Positions 26,790 through 35,152 of a stretch of DNA of 64,000 nt are shown in pieces. Position 1 is the stretch's first letter; the number at the start of each line of letters is the position of its first letter. Under the pieces are notes generated by a model, which searched no databases, had not been told where the DNA came from, and saw nothing but the letters and a program-made list of their open reading frames with translations. The DNA comes from Chloroflexi bacterium bin125 (GTDB lineage Bacteria > Chloroflexota > Dehalococcoidia > Bin125), in assembly GCA_002239025.1 (NCBI GenBank), contig MPNM01000007.1:1-64000 (forward strand), given 5' to 3'. The position numbers and the translations under genes are program-made.

Positions 26790-27528
26790 TTGCGTGTAGG
26801 CCGCATTCTTTCTGGGTCGCTTCTTCCCACCACCAGCGACCGGCTCGCTCGTGCTCTCCTGGGTGGGTGGCTCTGGTGCAGGGAGCGCAGCCGATCGATT
26901 TGAAGCCCCGGTCATGCAGCGGGTTGTAGGGCACGCCGTAGGACATGATGTGCTGCCAGACCTGGGCTGATGTCCAGTTGGCCAGCGGATTGAACTTGAC
27001 CAGCGGATTGTCGGTGCGGCCAAAGCCGGGGTCGAGCTGGACGACCGGAATCTCGGCGCGGGTGCCGGGCGATTGATCCCTGCGTTGTCCGGTGACATAG
27101 GCATCCACCTCGGAGAGGGCGCGGCCGAGCGGCTCGACCTTGCGAATGCCGCAGCACTCACTATGTCCGTCCTTGCGGAAGCTGAACAGCCCTTTATCTC
27201 GCACGAGTTGTTCTACTGCGTCAGCCAGAGGCGAATAGGTCTCGATTGCGATCCCGTAATGGTCGCGGACTCGCTCGATGAACTCGAGGGTCTCTGGATG
27301 CAGCCGTCCAGTGTCGAGGCTGAACACGCTGAAGGTCCGGTTGAGCTTCTGGGCTTCCCGCGCGGCGAAATCGACCAGGACGACATCTTCGGCGCCGCTG
27401 AAGGAGATGGTGAGATTCTCGAACTGAGTCAGCGCCTCGGCGATGATGTCCGAGGGGTGAGCATTGGCTAAACGAGTCGCGGCGGCATCGATCTGTGTGG
27501 CGTCGAATGCACTGGCGGTCGTGGTCAT
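26773..27528 (-). CDS. cysH: Adenylyl-sulfate (APS) reductase, CysH family
   Basis: The 251-residue enzyme reduces APS to sulfite. The [12 protein letters not shown] loop binds substrate. C125-C126 (ECCGIRK) and C214/C217 (GCAPC) are the iron-sulfur ligands that mark the APS-specific type, and ECGLH near the C-terminus holds redox C242. The gene is read divergently from the Rrf2 regulator and the cysteine genes, sharing a 120-base intergenic control region. It supplies sulfite in assimilatory sulfur metabolism. Confidence 0.93.
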   Translation of the reverse strand: MTTTASAFDATQIDAAATRLANAHPSDIIAEALTQFENLTISFSGAEDVVLVDFAAREAQKLNRTFSVFSLDTGRLHPETLEFIERVRDHYGIAIETYSPLADAVEQLVRDKGLFSFRKDGHSECCGIRKVEPLGRALSEVDAYVTGQRRDQSPGTRAEIPVVQLDPGFGRTDNPLVKFNPLANWTSAQVWQHIMSYGVPYNPLHDRGFKSIGCAPCTRATHPGEHERAGRWWWEEATQKECGLHAINLEK

Positions 27529-27561
27529 GGCTGGACTCCGATTACGTCGTCTGGAGAGCGG

Positions 27562-27589
27562 TTGGTTGGTCGGGGGGAAATGATACTAT
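27562..27589 (+). promoter_or_regulatory. Possible promoter of the Rrf2-cysteine gene cluster
   Basis: TTGGTT (27562-27567) and TACTAT (27584-27589) are spaced by 16 bases in the cysH-rrf2 intergenic region. Downstream, GATACTATTTC...GATTATC (27582-27605) forms an imperfect inverted repeat that could bind the Rrf2 protein. Both are weak matches and inferred. Confidence 0.3.
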
Positions 27590-27648
27590 TTCAGTCAAGA
27601 TTATCCGCATCGCCTCAGAAGCGGTATGGCCTGGATGTTCTGCCGATG

Positions 27649-28107
27649 ATGAAGCTGTCGTCAACCAGCGATTACGGGATTCGTGCCCTGGTCGATCTGG
27701 CGCAACAGGATGATGGCGCGCCGATTCCATCGTCGGAGATTGCCGAGCGACAGGGTATCCCTACTTCACTGGCCGGGCAGGTGCTGGGTCGTTTGCGGGC
27801 GGCGGGATTCATTTCCTCAGCCCGCGGAGCGCAAGGCGGTCACCAACTGGCACTGGCGCCGGAGGAGATTCGATTGGATCGCGTCGTCGAGGCGCTCGAA
27901 GGTCCGTTGACCTTGGCTGCCTGTCTCGAGCGGGGCGCGCAGGGCGGCCGGGCGTCGGAGCGCTGTACCGGGGCGGCCGCGCAAGTCCGCCTCTGGGACG
28001 ACGTGCGCGCCGCCATTTTGGACACATTGGCCGACCGCACGATCGCCGACCTCGCCGCGGAATCGGTCCTGTTGGGTTCGCCGACCGGCGGCCGCTACCA
28101 CATATAG
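27649..28107 (+). CDS. Rrf2-family transcription regulator
   Basis: The 152-residue protein begins MKLSSTSDYGIRALVDLA, the classic Rrf2 start, with a winged helix-turn-helix (IPTSLAGQVLGRLRAAGFI) and the SARGAQGGHQLA wing. Only two cysteines lie in the sensor loop (AACLERG...SERCTG), so an IscR-like three-Cys cluster is incomplete. Placement between cysH and cysK suggests a CymR-like regulator of cysteine synthesis; CymR itself works with cysteine synthase. The exact start may be the ATG one codon earlier. Confidence 0.88.
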   Translation: MKLSSTSDYGIRALVDLAQQDDGAPIPSSEIAERQGIPTSLAGQVLGRLRAAGFISSARGAQGGHQLALAPEEIRLDRVVEALEGPLTLAACLERGAQGGRASERCTGAAAQVRLWDDVRAAILDTLADRTIADLAAESVLLGSPTGGRYHI

Positions 28108-28157
28108 ACCAACCAGTTGACCACTCGACCAACCAGTCTGACGAGACGAACACCATC

Positions 28158-29111
28158 TTGAGCCTGACCCGTCCGCAGCTTGCAGATTCCGTGCTTGATC
28201 TGATCGGCGCCACGCCGATGGTCACGCTACAGCGAGTCGTACCTGAAGGCGGAGCTGAAGTGGTGGTCAAGATGGAGTCGTTGAATCCGGGCGGATCGGT
28301 CAAGGACCGGATCGCGCGGTCGATGATCGAGGACGCAGAGTGCGGCGGCGCCTTGCTGCCCGGGGACGTGATCGTGGAGCCGACCTCAGGCAATACTGGC
28401 GTGGGTCTCGCATTGGTGGCGGCGGTCAAGGGCTATCGACTGGTCCTGACGATGCCCGAGGACATGTCGCATGAGCGGCGTCGATTGCTGGAGCGGTTCG
28501 GTGCGGAAGTTGTGTTGACGCCGGCGATCGAAGGCATGACAGGTGCGGTGTTTGCGGCGGAGGAACTGGCCTCAGAAGACGGTTACTTCATGCCCCAACA
28601 GTTTCAGAACCTCTCCAATCCGGAGATTCATCGCCGGACGACGGCGCAGGAGATCTGGTCGGGACTTGAGGGCCGCGAGATGGGAGATGGCGAGCGCTTG
28701 CACGCGTTCGTCACCGGTGTAGGGACGGGCGGCACGATCACCGGCGTGGGCGAAGTGTTGCGTGATCGACAGCCGGGATTGTCGGTGACGGCCGTCGAGC
28801 CCGAGCGCTCGCCGGTGTTGCAGGGTGGCAGGTTTTCGGTCCATGCGATCCAAGGCATCGGCGCGTCGTTTGTGCCGGGTGTCCTGAATCGTGAGGTGTA
28901 TGACGAGGTGATTGGCGTCTCGGATCGCGACGCCGAGCAGATGATGCTTCGGTTAACGCGTGAAGAAGGCATCTTGTGTGGGATTTCATCGGGCGCGAAC
29001 GTGTATGCGGCGAACATTGTCGCGAAGCGTCTCGGTCCCGATTGTCGTGTCGTGACCACGATCTGCGACACGGGCGAGCGGTACCTGTCGATGCCGCTCT
29101 CTGACAGTTGA
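28158..29111 (+). CDS. cysK: Cysteine synthase A-type (O-acetylserine sulfhydrylase)
   Basis: The 317-residue fold-type II PLP enzyme has K49 in NPGGSVKDR, the substrate loop TSGNTGVGLAL and the phosphate loop GTGGTITGVGE. The C-terminus (CDTGERYLSMPL) matches the sulfide-using CysK group. The only sensible start is TTG at 28158. Together with the CysM-type gene at 30558 it gives two routes: free sulfide here, protein-bound sulfur there. Some OASS/CBS-like members act on other substrates, so the symbol is provisional. Confidence 0.85.
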   Translation: MSLTRPQLADSVLDLIGATPMVTLQRVVPEGGAEVVVKMESLNPGGSVKDRIARSMIEDAECGGALLPGDVIVEPTSGNTGVGLALVAAVKGYRLVLTMPEDMSHERRRLLERFGAEVVLTPAIEGMTGAVFAAEELASEDGYFMPQQFQNLSNPEIHRRTTAQEIWSGLEGREMGDGERLHAFVTGVGTGGTITGVGEVLRDRQPGLSVTAVEPERSPVLQGGRFSVHAIQGIGASFVPGVLNREVYDEVIGVSDRDAEQMMLRLTREEGILCGISSGANVYAANIVAKRLGPDCRVVTTICDTGERYLSMPLSDS

Positions 29112-29159
29112 TCTGCCAGTTGAGCTGAGAGCTGAGCCTGAAGGCTGAGAGGACGAACC

Positions 29160-30242
29160 ATGAGCGTGAAGGTCTACATTCCGACGCCGTTTCGGAAGAT
29201 CACGGGCAACCGCACCTTTGTCGATGCAGACGGGATCGATGTCAATGGGGTGCTCCGCGATCTTGACCAGCGGTTTCCCGGATTCGGTGAGATGGTCTTC
29301 GATGGCGAGCAGGAACTGCTTGAGCACGTCAACGTCTATGTGAACAACCACGAGATCACCTCGTTGGAGGGTGCCGAGACGAAGGTCGCCGACGGCGACG
29401 AGATGGCTGTGATTCCGGCTATCGCCGGTGGAGCTGCAATGACGCCGGAAATGGTTGAGCGCTACTCGCGACACCTGATCATGGACCAGGTCGGACCGCT
29501 CGGTCAGCGCAAGCTGATTGACGGCAAGATTCTCGCAGTCGGCGCGGGCGGCCTCGGTTCGCCGGTGCTGGTTTACCTCGCGGCGGCGGGCATCGGCACG
29601 ATCGGCATCGCCGACTTCGATGTCGTCGACCGCTCGAACCTGCAGCGCCAGATCATCCACGGCACCTCCGACATTGGCCGGATGAAGGTGGACTCGGCCA
29701 AGGACCGGATTCTGGAGATGAATCCGAACATCAACGTGATCACCCACACGTCACCGCTGACCTCCGACAACGCGATGGAGATCATTCCCGAGTACGACGT
29801 GATCATCAACGGCGCAGACAACTTCGCGACGCGCTACCTGGTCAACGACGCAGCCTTCCTGGCCGAGAAGATCCTGGTTGACGGCTCGATCTTCCTGTTC
29901 GAGGGACAGGTCACGACGTTTTTCCCGGGTGAGGGTTGCTACCGCTGCCTGTACCCGTCGCCACCGCCTCCGGGCATGGTGCCGTCCTGCTCCGAGGCCG
30001 GTGTGCTCGGCGTGCTGCCCGGTACGGTCGGTGCGATCCAGGCCACCGAAGCGATCAAGGTCCTGCTTGAGCAGGGCGAACCGCTGAAGAACCGGCTGCT
30101 GCTCTACGACGCGCTGGCGATGGACTTCCGCACCGTCAAGATTCGCCGCGACCCGGCCTGCCCGCTGTGCGGCGACGCACCGTCGGTGACTGAACTGATC
30201 GACTACGAAGAGTTCTGCGGCTCACCGTTCCACGAGAACTAG
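29160..30242 (+). CDS. Sulfur-carrier (MoaD/ThiS-like) domain fused to MoeB/ThiF-type E1 enzyme
   Basis: The 360-residue protein has two parts. Residues 1-92 form a ubiquitin-like carrier domain ending IPAIAGGA, with Gly-Gly at 90-91. Residues 94-360 are an adenylyltransferase of the MoeB/ThiF family: GAGGLGSP (128-135), DVVDRSNLQRQ, zinc cysteines C260/C263 and C334/C337, and C277 in VPSCSEAG. The E1 part adenylates and helps thiocarboxylate carrier C-termini. In the fused form the Gly-Gly is internal and blocked. An internal ATG at 29439 with GGTGGAG five bases before it could give free E1. The next gene encodes a second, free carrier with the same PALAGGA end. Confidence 0.9.
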   Translation: MSVKVYIPTPFRKITGNRTFVDADGIDVNGVLRDLDQRFPGFGEMVFDGEQELLEHVNVYVNNHEITSLEGAETKVADGDEMAVIPAIAGGAAMTPEMVERYSRHLIMDQVGPLGQRKLIDGKILAVGAGGLGSPVLVYLAAAGIGTIGIADFDVVDRSNLQRQIIHGTSDIGRMKVDSAKDRILEMNPNINVITHTSPLTSDNAMEIIPEYDVIINGADNFATRYLVNDAAFLAEKILVDGSIFLFEGQVTTFFPGEGCYRCLYPSPPPPGMVPSCSEAGVLGVLPGTVGAIQATEAIKVLLEQGEPLKNRLLLYDALAMDFRTVKIRRDPACPLCGDAPSVTELIDYEEFCGSPFHEN

Positions 30243-30279
30243 GCTGCTCACCCTGCGCATGAGCGAGAGGATTCACCGT

Positions 30280-30555
30280 ATGGCTGTTGAAGTACGCGTC
30301 CCGTCGATGCTGCAGAAGTTCACCGATGGAGAAAAGAAGGTGCAGGTCGAATCTGGCAACGTCGGCGAACTGCTGACGACGCTGGAAACGTCCTATCCGG
30401 GCATTGGTCACCAGTTGCTTGAGGACGGCGAGCTGCGCCGCTTTGTCAACATCTATCTGAACGACGAGGACATCCGCTTCCTCGACGGCATGGAGACTTC
30501 GCTGTCGGACGGCGACGTGCTGGCGATCTTGCCAGCTCTGGCCGGAGGCGCATAG
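30280..30555 (+). CDS. CysO/MoaD-like sulfur carrier protein with Gly-Gly-Ala end
   Basis: The 91-residue ubiquitin-fold protein starts at ATG 30280 (GAGAGG nine bases upstream). Its C-terminus is LPALAGGA: the Gly-Gly needed for thiocarboxylation is followed by one alanine. It lies between the E1 fusion and cysM, with two bases before the latter, matching the CysO-CysM pair of actinobacteria, in which the carrier brings sulfur to CysM. The extra Ala must presumably be removed; the JAMM protease at 33843 is the obvious candidate. Calling it CysO rests on context, as MoaD and ThiS share the fold. Confidence 0.88.
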   Translation: MAVEVRVPSMLQKFTDGEKKVQVESGNVGELLTTLETSYPGIGHQLLEDGELRRFVNIYLNDEDIRFLDGMETSLSDGDVLAILPALAGGA

Positions 30556-30557
30556 CG

Positions 30558-31529
30558 ATGGTCACTGCCCAGACGACTCAGAGGTCGGCCCGTTTTCAGT
30601 CATTGCTGGACACGATCGGCAACACGCCGTTGGTCCGCTTGCAACGGATGTCGCCGAATCCCGACGTGGCGATCTGGGTCAAGCTGGAAGGCCAGAATCC
30701 GACCGGCTCGGTCAAGGACCGTATTGCCAAAGCGATGATCGACGCCGCTCACGCCGACGGATCGCTCAAGCCAGGCCAAACGATCCTCGAGCCGACGTCA
30801 GGCAACACCGGACTGGCGATCGCGCTCATGGGACGGTTGACCGGGCATCCGGTGCGCTGCGTGATGCCGGAATCGGTGTCGGTGGAGCGCCGCGACCTGT
30901 TGTCGTTCTTTGGCGCGGAGGTCGTGCTTTCGCCGGGCGAGAGCGGTTCGAACGGCGCCGTGCGGATGGCCAAGGAAATGTATGAGGCCGATCCGTCGGT
31001 CTTCATGCCGATGCAGTACGAGAACGCGGCCAACCCGGGCGCGCACTACGAGACGACCGGGCCTGAGATTCTGCGCGATTGCCCCGAGATCACCCACTTC
31101 GTCGCCGGACTCGGCACTGGTGGCACGCTGACCGGCGTGGGGCGCTACCTCAAGGAGCAGAACCCGGAGATCAAGATCGTTGCTGCTGCGCCGCATCCCG
31201 GCGATCTGGTCCAGGGACTGCGATCGCTCGACGAGGGCTACATCCCGCCTGTGCTGGATGAGTCGGTTCTCGACGCTCGAATTATGGTCGATTCACGAAC
31301 GTCGTTCGCGGTCGTCAAGCGCTTGCTCGAGGAGGAAGGCATCTTCGCTGGCATCTCCTGCGGCGCAGCGATTCGCGCCGCACAGCGGGCGGCGGAGCGA
31401 CTGGAGAGCGGGAACATCGTCGTCCTGCTCGCTGACGGCGGCTGGAAGTACCTATCGACCGGCCTCTGGAATCGCGATTACGACGACATCGCCGGCGATG
31501 AAGAGATTGAAGGCAAGATCTGGTGGTGA
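30558..31529 (+). CDS. cysM: CysM-type cysteine synthase using a sulfur carrier
   Basis: The 323-residue PLP enzyme has K53 in NPTGSVKDR, TSGNTGLAIAL and GTGGTLTGVGR. The C-terminal part (RSLDEGYIPPVLD, LADGGWKYLSTGLW, ending EGKIWW) is like Mycobacterium tuberculosis CysM, which uses O-phosphoserine and CysO-thiocarboxylate and has a C-terminal lid absent from CysK. It follows the carrier gene by two bases. That it makes a CysO-cysteine adduct is inferred from the family. Confidence 0.92.
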   Translation: MVTAQTTQRSARFQSLLDTIGNTPLVRLQRMSPNPDVAIWVKLEGQNPTGSVKDRIAKAMIDAAHADGSLKPGQTILEPTSGNTGLAIALMGRLTGHPVRCVMPESVSVERRDLLSFFGAEVVLSPGESGSNGAVRMAKEMYEADPSVFMPMQYENAANPGAHYETTGPEILRDCPEITHFVAGLGTGGTLTGVGRYLKEQNPEIKIVAAAPHPGDLVQGLRSLDEGYIPPVLDESVLDARIMVDSRTSFAVVKRLLEEEGIFAGISCGAAIRAAQRAAERLESGNIVVLLADGGWKYLSTGLWNRDYDDIAGDEEIEGKIWW

Positions 31530-31545
31530 GCTCCCTCTAGCGCTA

Positions 31546-31585
31546 CCCCTCTGGGGGAGCTGTCACGAAGTGACTGAGGGGGCCA
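31546..31585. repeat. Palindromic repeat, family C, copy 3
   Basis: CCCCTCTGGGGGAG is followed by GTCACGAAGTGAC and GAGGGGGCC: two hairpins in series between cysM and the rhodanese gene. It may weaken read-through between them. Confidence 0.7.
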
Positions 31586-31628
31586 GCATTGGCAACACCC
31601 GTTTACGTTCCAAGGAAGGAACACCAAC

Positions 31629-32474
31629 ATGGCTGAGTACGCACATCCCGAGAAACTGGTCACGACCGACTGGGTCGCCGACAACCTGGACAACCCGAAT
31701 GTGGTGCTGATCGAGGTCGACGTCGACACGTCGGCCTACGACGAGGGACACCCGCCGGGCTCTGTCGCCTGGAACTGGACCTCGCAACTGCAGGATCAGG
31801 TCTCGCGCGACGTCGCTTCACGCGAGGTCGTGACCGATCTGTTGCGCAGCGCAGGCGCCAATGACGACTCGCAGATCGTCCTGTTTGGCGACAACAACAA
31901 CTGGTTCGCTGCGTACGCCCTGTGGATGCTTGAGCTCTACGGGGTGAGCAACACCGCGCTAATGAACGGCGGTCGCGCCAAGTGGGAGGCCGAGGGTCGT
32001 GCAACGACCACCGACGCACCTGCTCCAGCGGCTGGGAGCATATCTGTCGCCGAGCGCGACGAAGCGCTTCGAGCCAAGCTGCCTGATGTGTTGGCGCACG
32101 TCGAGGCCGGTGGACAGCTTGTCGACGTCCGTTCGCCGGACGAGTTCAACGGCGTGATCATGGCTCCGCCAGGCATGGCAGAGACCGCGCAGCGCAAAGG
32201 TCACGTGCCCGGCGCTTCAAACATCCCCTGGGTGACTGCGGTGGCCGAGGACGGCACCTTCAAGTCGGCCGACGAGCTCAGCGAGATTTACCAGTCCAAG
32301 GGCATCACGGGCGACGAGCCGGTGATCGCCTATTGCCGGATTGGCGAGCGCTCCTCGCATAGCTGGTTCGCGCTGCGCTACCTGCTGGGGATCGACAACA
32401 CGACCAACTACGACGGCTCCTGGACCGAGTACGGTTCAGTCGTCGGCGTGCCGATCGCCAATCCGTCGGCCTGA
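31629..32474 (+). CDS. Thiosulfate sulfurtransferase (two rhodanese domains)
   Basis: The 281-residue protein has an inactive N-terminal rhodanese domain (about 8-125, with DGDNNNWFA-like features, no active Cys) and an active C-terminal one with the loop CRIGERSSHSW. It closely resembles actinobacterial CysA2/SseA-type sulfurtransferases. It can move sulfane sulfur from thiosulfate or persulfides, and would be a natural sulfur donor for the E1-carrier system upstream. A palindromic repeat separates it from cysM. Confidence 0.92.
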   Translation: MAEYAHPEKLVTTDWVADNLDNPNVVLIEVDVDTSAYDEGHPPGSVAWNWTSQLQDQVSRDVASREVVTDLLRSAGANDDSQIVLFGDNNNWFAAYALWMLELYGVSNTALMNGGRAKWEAEGRATTTDAPAPAAGSISVAERDEALRAKLPDVLAHVEAGGQLVDVRSPDEFNGVIMAPPGMAETAQRKGHVPGASNIPWVTAVAEDGTFKSADELSEIYQSKGITGDEPVIAYCRIGERSSHSWFALRYLLGIDNTTNYDGSWTEYGSVVGVPIANPSA

Positions 32475-32482
32475 TCCCCAGA

Positions 32483-32525
32483 CTTCCCCCATTGGGGGAG
32501 GTGCCCCGAAGGGGTTGAGAGGGCT
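32483..32525. repeat. Palindromic repeat, family C, copy 4
   Basis: CTTCCCCCATTGGGGGAGG is followed by GTGCCCCGAAGGGG and TTGAGAGGGCT, just after the rhodanese stop. It has the same two-hairpin layout as the other copies and could serve as a terminator. Confidence 0.65.
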
Positions 32526-32602
32526 GTCGTGCTCACCGACGAGCGCTCGAAATGCACCGCCGCTCCAGGCAGTGCTTCGGAAGTCGGAGCAGTTGTCGAG
32601 CA

Positions 32603-32818
32603 ATGAGGAATCGCGCGTGGCAGCTCTCTGGGCGGGCATTCGCAAACCTGCTCACGATCGTCTGTCTTGGGGTTGCCATCGTTGGTGTATCCATGCTCTT
32701 CATCGGAGTGATCGCGCTGCACATCGGACTCATTGGCCTGTCCCTGGCGATCCTGTTCACTGCTTACTCCATAGCGACAATGGCAAGAGCCTATGCAAAG
32801 GGCGAAAATGGTCGTTGA
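32603..32818 (+). CDS. Small membrane protein, two helices
   Basis: A 71-residue frame from ATG 32603 has two hydrophobic segments (about 14-36 and 38-60, e.g. LTIVCLGVAIVGVSMLFIGV) between basic ends (MRNRAWQLSGR; ARAYAKGENGR). I recognise no family. Coding character is modest, and there is no clear ribosome site. It precedes the 125-residue unknown gene in the same direction. Confidence 0.5.
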   Translation: MRNRAWQLSGRAFANLLTIVCLGVAIVGVSMLFIGVIALHIGLIGLSLAILFTAYSIATMARAYAKGENGR

Positions 32819-32839
32819 GCACGCGGGGGCGGCACCATC

Positions 32840-33217
32840 ATGAAAACTGATCGCGTCTGGAAACGCACCGTCGCCCGAGCCGTCAGCTTAAGCGACGCGT
32901 CCGCGCTCCCGATTCTGTTCTCCGCCTCGGTCCTGACCCGCTACGTCGATCGCGGCGCGAAGATCCTGCGCACGGACACCGTCGGTCGGCTGATGCAGCC
33001 GGGAAAAGCGGTGATTGACTTCGGCATCGTCGAGGACGACACCGTGATTCATCTGCGCTTCGGCGATATCGGTTCGTTGATTCCCGAATCGGAGCGTGCG
33101 CACTGGTTGGACCACCTGGTCACACCGAGCGCGAGTCGTCCTTACATGCAGATGACACTGCAACCGGGCGCCTGCCATGATGACGGTGAGCTTCGCGATT
33201 GGGTTCTTGAGACGTAG
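32840..33217 (+). CDS. Conserved-looking protein of unknown function
   Basis: The 125-residue protein begins MKTDRVWKRTVARAVS. It is a mixed alpha/beta sequence without membrane or metal motifs; a segment KAVIDFGIVEDDTVIHLRFG resembles paired strands. It ends two bases before the MT-A70 gene and so probably belongs to the same transcript as MT-A70, the JAMM protease and folP-folK. I do not recognise it. Confidence 0.65.
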   Translation: MKTDRVWKRTVARAVSLSDASALPILFSASVLTRYVDRGAKILRTDTVGRLMQPGKAVIDFGIVEDDTVIHLRFGDIGSLIPESERAHWLDHLVTPSASRPYMQMTLQPGACHDDGELRDWVLET

Positions 33218-33219
33218 CC

Positions 33220-33846
33220 GTGGCAGTTGAGTTTCCTCCGTTGCCGACACCCGAAGATGACGAGCGCTATGGCGTCATCTATGCCGACCCGCCCTGGGAC
33301 TACAAGGGTCAGTTGCAGCACGCCGGTCCCGGCAGCGGCGACTCGGGCGGCGCGATCCGGCACTACGACACGGTTCGGCTCACCGACTTGATGGAGTTGG
33401 ATATCGCCGCGATTGCTGCGGATGACTCGTTGCTATTCATGTGGGCGACCTCGCCGCATCTCGATCAAGCGATTGACCTGGGCAAGTCGTGGGGGTTTGC
33501 CTGGGCGACCGTGGCGTTTGTCTGGGACAAGCAGCGGGTCAATCCGGGTTTCTACACGATGTCGCAGTGCGAGCTCTGTCTGGTCTTCAAGCGTGGCCGG
33601 ATTCCTGCGCCTCGCGGAGCGCGCAACGTGCGACAGTTAGTCTCGGCGCCGCGCGAGGCGCACTCTCGCAAGCCGGAGGAGGTTCGGCGTAGGATCGAAG
33701 TGATGTTCCCTCGGCAACGCAAGATCGAGCTGTTTGCGCGTGACGAGGACATCCATGGATGGGACGCGTGGGGCGCGGAGATCGCGCATCCGCAAGCACA
33801 AAGGACCTTCTGGGAACCAGACAAGCGGGAGGCGACAGAATCATGA
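33220..33846 (+). CDS. MT-A70-family adenine N6-methyltransferase
   Basis: The 208-residue protein (GTG start) has the catalytic DPPW at 23-26 (VIYADPPWDYKG), WATSPHLDQA and VKRGR-like segments, and a C-terminal RKPEEVRRRIE...KIELFAR motif, all typical of bacterial MT-A70 enzymes that methylate adenine in DNA or RNA. Most bacterial members sit in phages or restriction systems; here the gene overlaps a JAMM protease gene by four bases (ATGA) in a metabolic operon, without a restriction partner. Substrate unknown. Confidence 0.88.
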   Translation: MAVEFPPLPTPEDDERYGVIYADPPWDYKGQLQHAGPGSGDSGGAIRHYDTVRLTDLMELDIAAIAADDSLLFMWATSPHLDQAIDLGKSWGFAWATVAFVWDKQRVNPGFYTMSQCELCLVFKRGRIPAPRGARNVRQLVSAPREAHSRKPEEVRRRIEVMFPRQRKIELFARDEDIHGWDAWGAEIAHPQAQRTFWEPDKREATES

Positions 33847-34349
33847 GCCTTGAGTTGCCGCAGGTGCTGATCGATGAAATGGTCGCGCACTCGCGTGAGG
33901 ACCTGCCCAATGAGTGCTGCGGCGTGATTGGCCGTGCCTCGGACGGGTCATTGACGTTGTGGCGGGCAACCAATGATCAGGCTTCTCCCTGGCGCTTCAA
34001 CATTCCGGCCCAGCAACTGCTACATCTGTACAACGAGATCGACGATGTCGACGGTGATCTGCTGGTCATCTACCACTCGCACGTAGCTTCGGAAGCGCGA
34101 CCTTCGCCGACCGACCTGAACATCGCACGGTTGCATAAGGGCGCGACAGAATGGCCGTACTGGGTGCTGGTCTCGCTGGCCGACGAACCGCCATCGGTAC
34201 GGGCCTGGCGGATTGACGATGGCGAAGAAGCAGATACGGTCGTTGCCTCAGAGATTGACCTGACAATCTCCGACGTTGACGGAGTGCGCCGCCGGCTGGA
34301 GATGATCGAGGTCAACGGTCGACCGCGGGTTCAGGAGACGGCGCTCTAG
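33843..34349 (+). CDS. mec: JAMM/MPN metalloprotease, Mec-like
   Basis: The 168-residue protein has the full JAMM motif: E24 in PNECCG, H78 and H80 in YHSHVAS, S88 and D91 in SPTDLN. The NECCG start is typical of the Mec/QbsD group. In M. tuberculosis Mec cuts cysteine from CysO-cysteine; QbsD removes extra C-terminal residues from a carrier. Both fit here, as the carriers end in GGA. Start ATG 33843 overlaps the MT-A70 stop; its own stop overlaps the folP GTG. Confidence 0.88.
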   Translation: MSLELPQVLIDEMVAHSREDLPNECCGVIGRASDGSLTLWRATNDQASPWRFNIPAQQLLHLYNEIDDVDGDLLVIYHSHVASEARPSPTDLNIARLHKGATEWPYWVLVSLADEPPSVRAWRIDDGEEADTVVASEIDLTISDVDGVRRRLEMIEVNGRPRVQETAL

Positions 34350-35152
34350 TGGATTTGGATGGGTTTGCCTGGGGATCGCGGACGCTGATCGTAGGGATTC
34401 TCAACGTATCGCCGGATTCGTTCGCGGGCGACGGACTAGACGACGTGGAGGCCGCGGTCGCGCGAGCTGCGCGGATGGCGCGCTGCGGAGCGGACATCAT
34501 CGATATAGGTGGCGAGTCCACGCGTCCGGGGTTCTCGGCGATTTCCGCTGACGAAGAGATTCGCCGCGTTAGACCCGTCGTCGAGCTTTTGGCCTCCGAA
34601 CTCGGAGACACGCCGATATCGGTCGATACGACGAAAGCGGCCGTTGCCCGGGCCGCATTCGATGCCGGCGCGTCGGTGCTCAACGATGTCCACGGTTTGC
34701 GCGGCGACCCTGCGCTGGCAGATGTCGCGGCGGCTCGAGACGCCTGGGTGATCGCGATGCACAATCAGCGAGGGCGTCCAGCTGCCGATGACCCGGTTGC
34801 CAGTGTCCTGGACGGCTTCCGTGCGTCGCTGGAGATCGCGCTGGCGCATGGCGTGAGGCATGAGCGAATCATTCTCGACCCTGGATTCGGATTCGGTTGG
34901 GAACTCGCCGCCAACGCAGAGATATTGCGTCGGTTGTCAGAATTGCGGGTTCTGCGGAGCCCGATACTTGTGGGTATGTCAAGAAAGCGGATGACGGGCG
35001 CGCAGTTCGGCTGGGGCGTCGAGCAACGATTGGAAGGCTCAGCAGCAGTGACGGCGCTGGCGATTGCCAACGGCGCAGACCTGGTTCGTGTTCACGATGT
35101 CGAGGCGATGAGCCGCGTCGTGCAGATGGCCGACGATATCGTGCGCCGATGA
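34349..35152 (+). CDS. folP: Dihydropteroate synthase
   Basis: The 267-residue TIM-barrel enzyme joins p-aminobenzoate to dihydropterin pyrophosphate in folate synthesis. Signatures NVSPDSF, DIGGESTRPG, LDPGFGFG, GMSRKR and VRVHDV are all present. The start is GTG 34349, overlapping the previous stop (TAGTG); the end overlaps folK by four bases. It belongs to the coupled MT-A70-mec-folP-folK series. Confidence 0.95.
   Translation: MDLDGFAWGSRTLIVGILNVSPDSFAGDGLDDVEAAVARAARMARCGADIIDIGGESTRPGFSAISADEEIRRVRPVVELLASELGDTPISVDTTKAAVARAAFDAGASVLNDVHGLRGDPALADVAAARDAWVIAMHNQRGRPAADDPVASVLDGFRASLEIALAHGVRHERIILDPGFGFGWELAANAEILRRLSELRVLRSPILVGMSRKRMTGAQFGWGVEQRLEGSAAVTALAIANGADLVRVHDVEAMSRVVQMADDIVRR

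Noticed and set aside
28158-31529. cysK and cysM as a simple recent duplication
   Set aside because: The C-terminal regions differ in type (GERYLSMPL against GWKYLSTGLW with lid), placing them in separate subfamilies with different sulfur donors.
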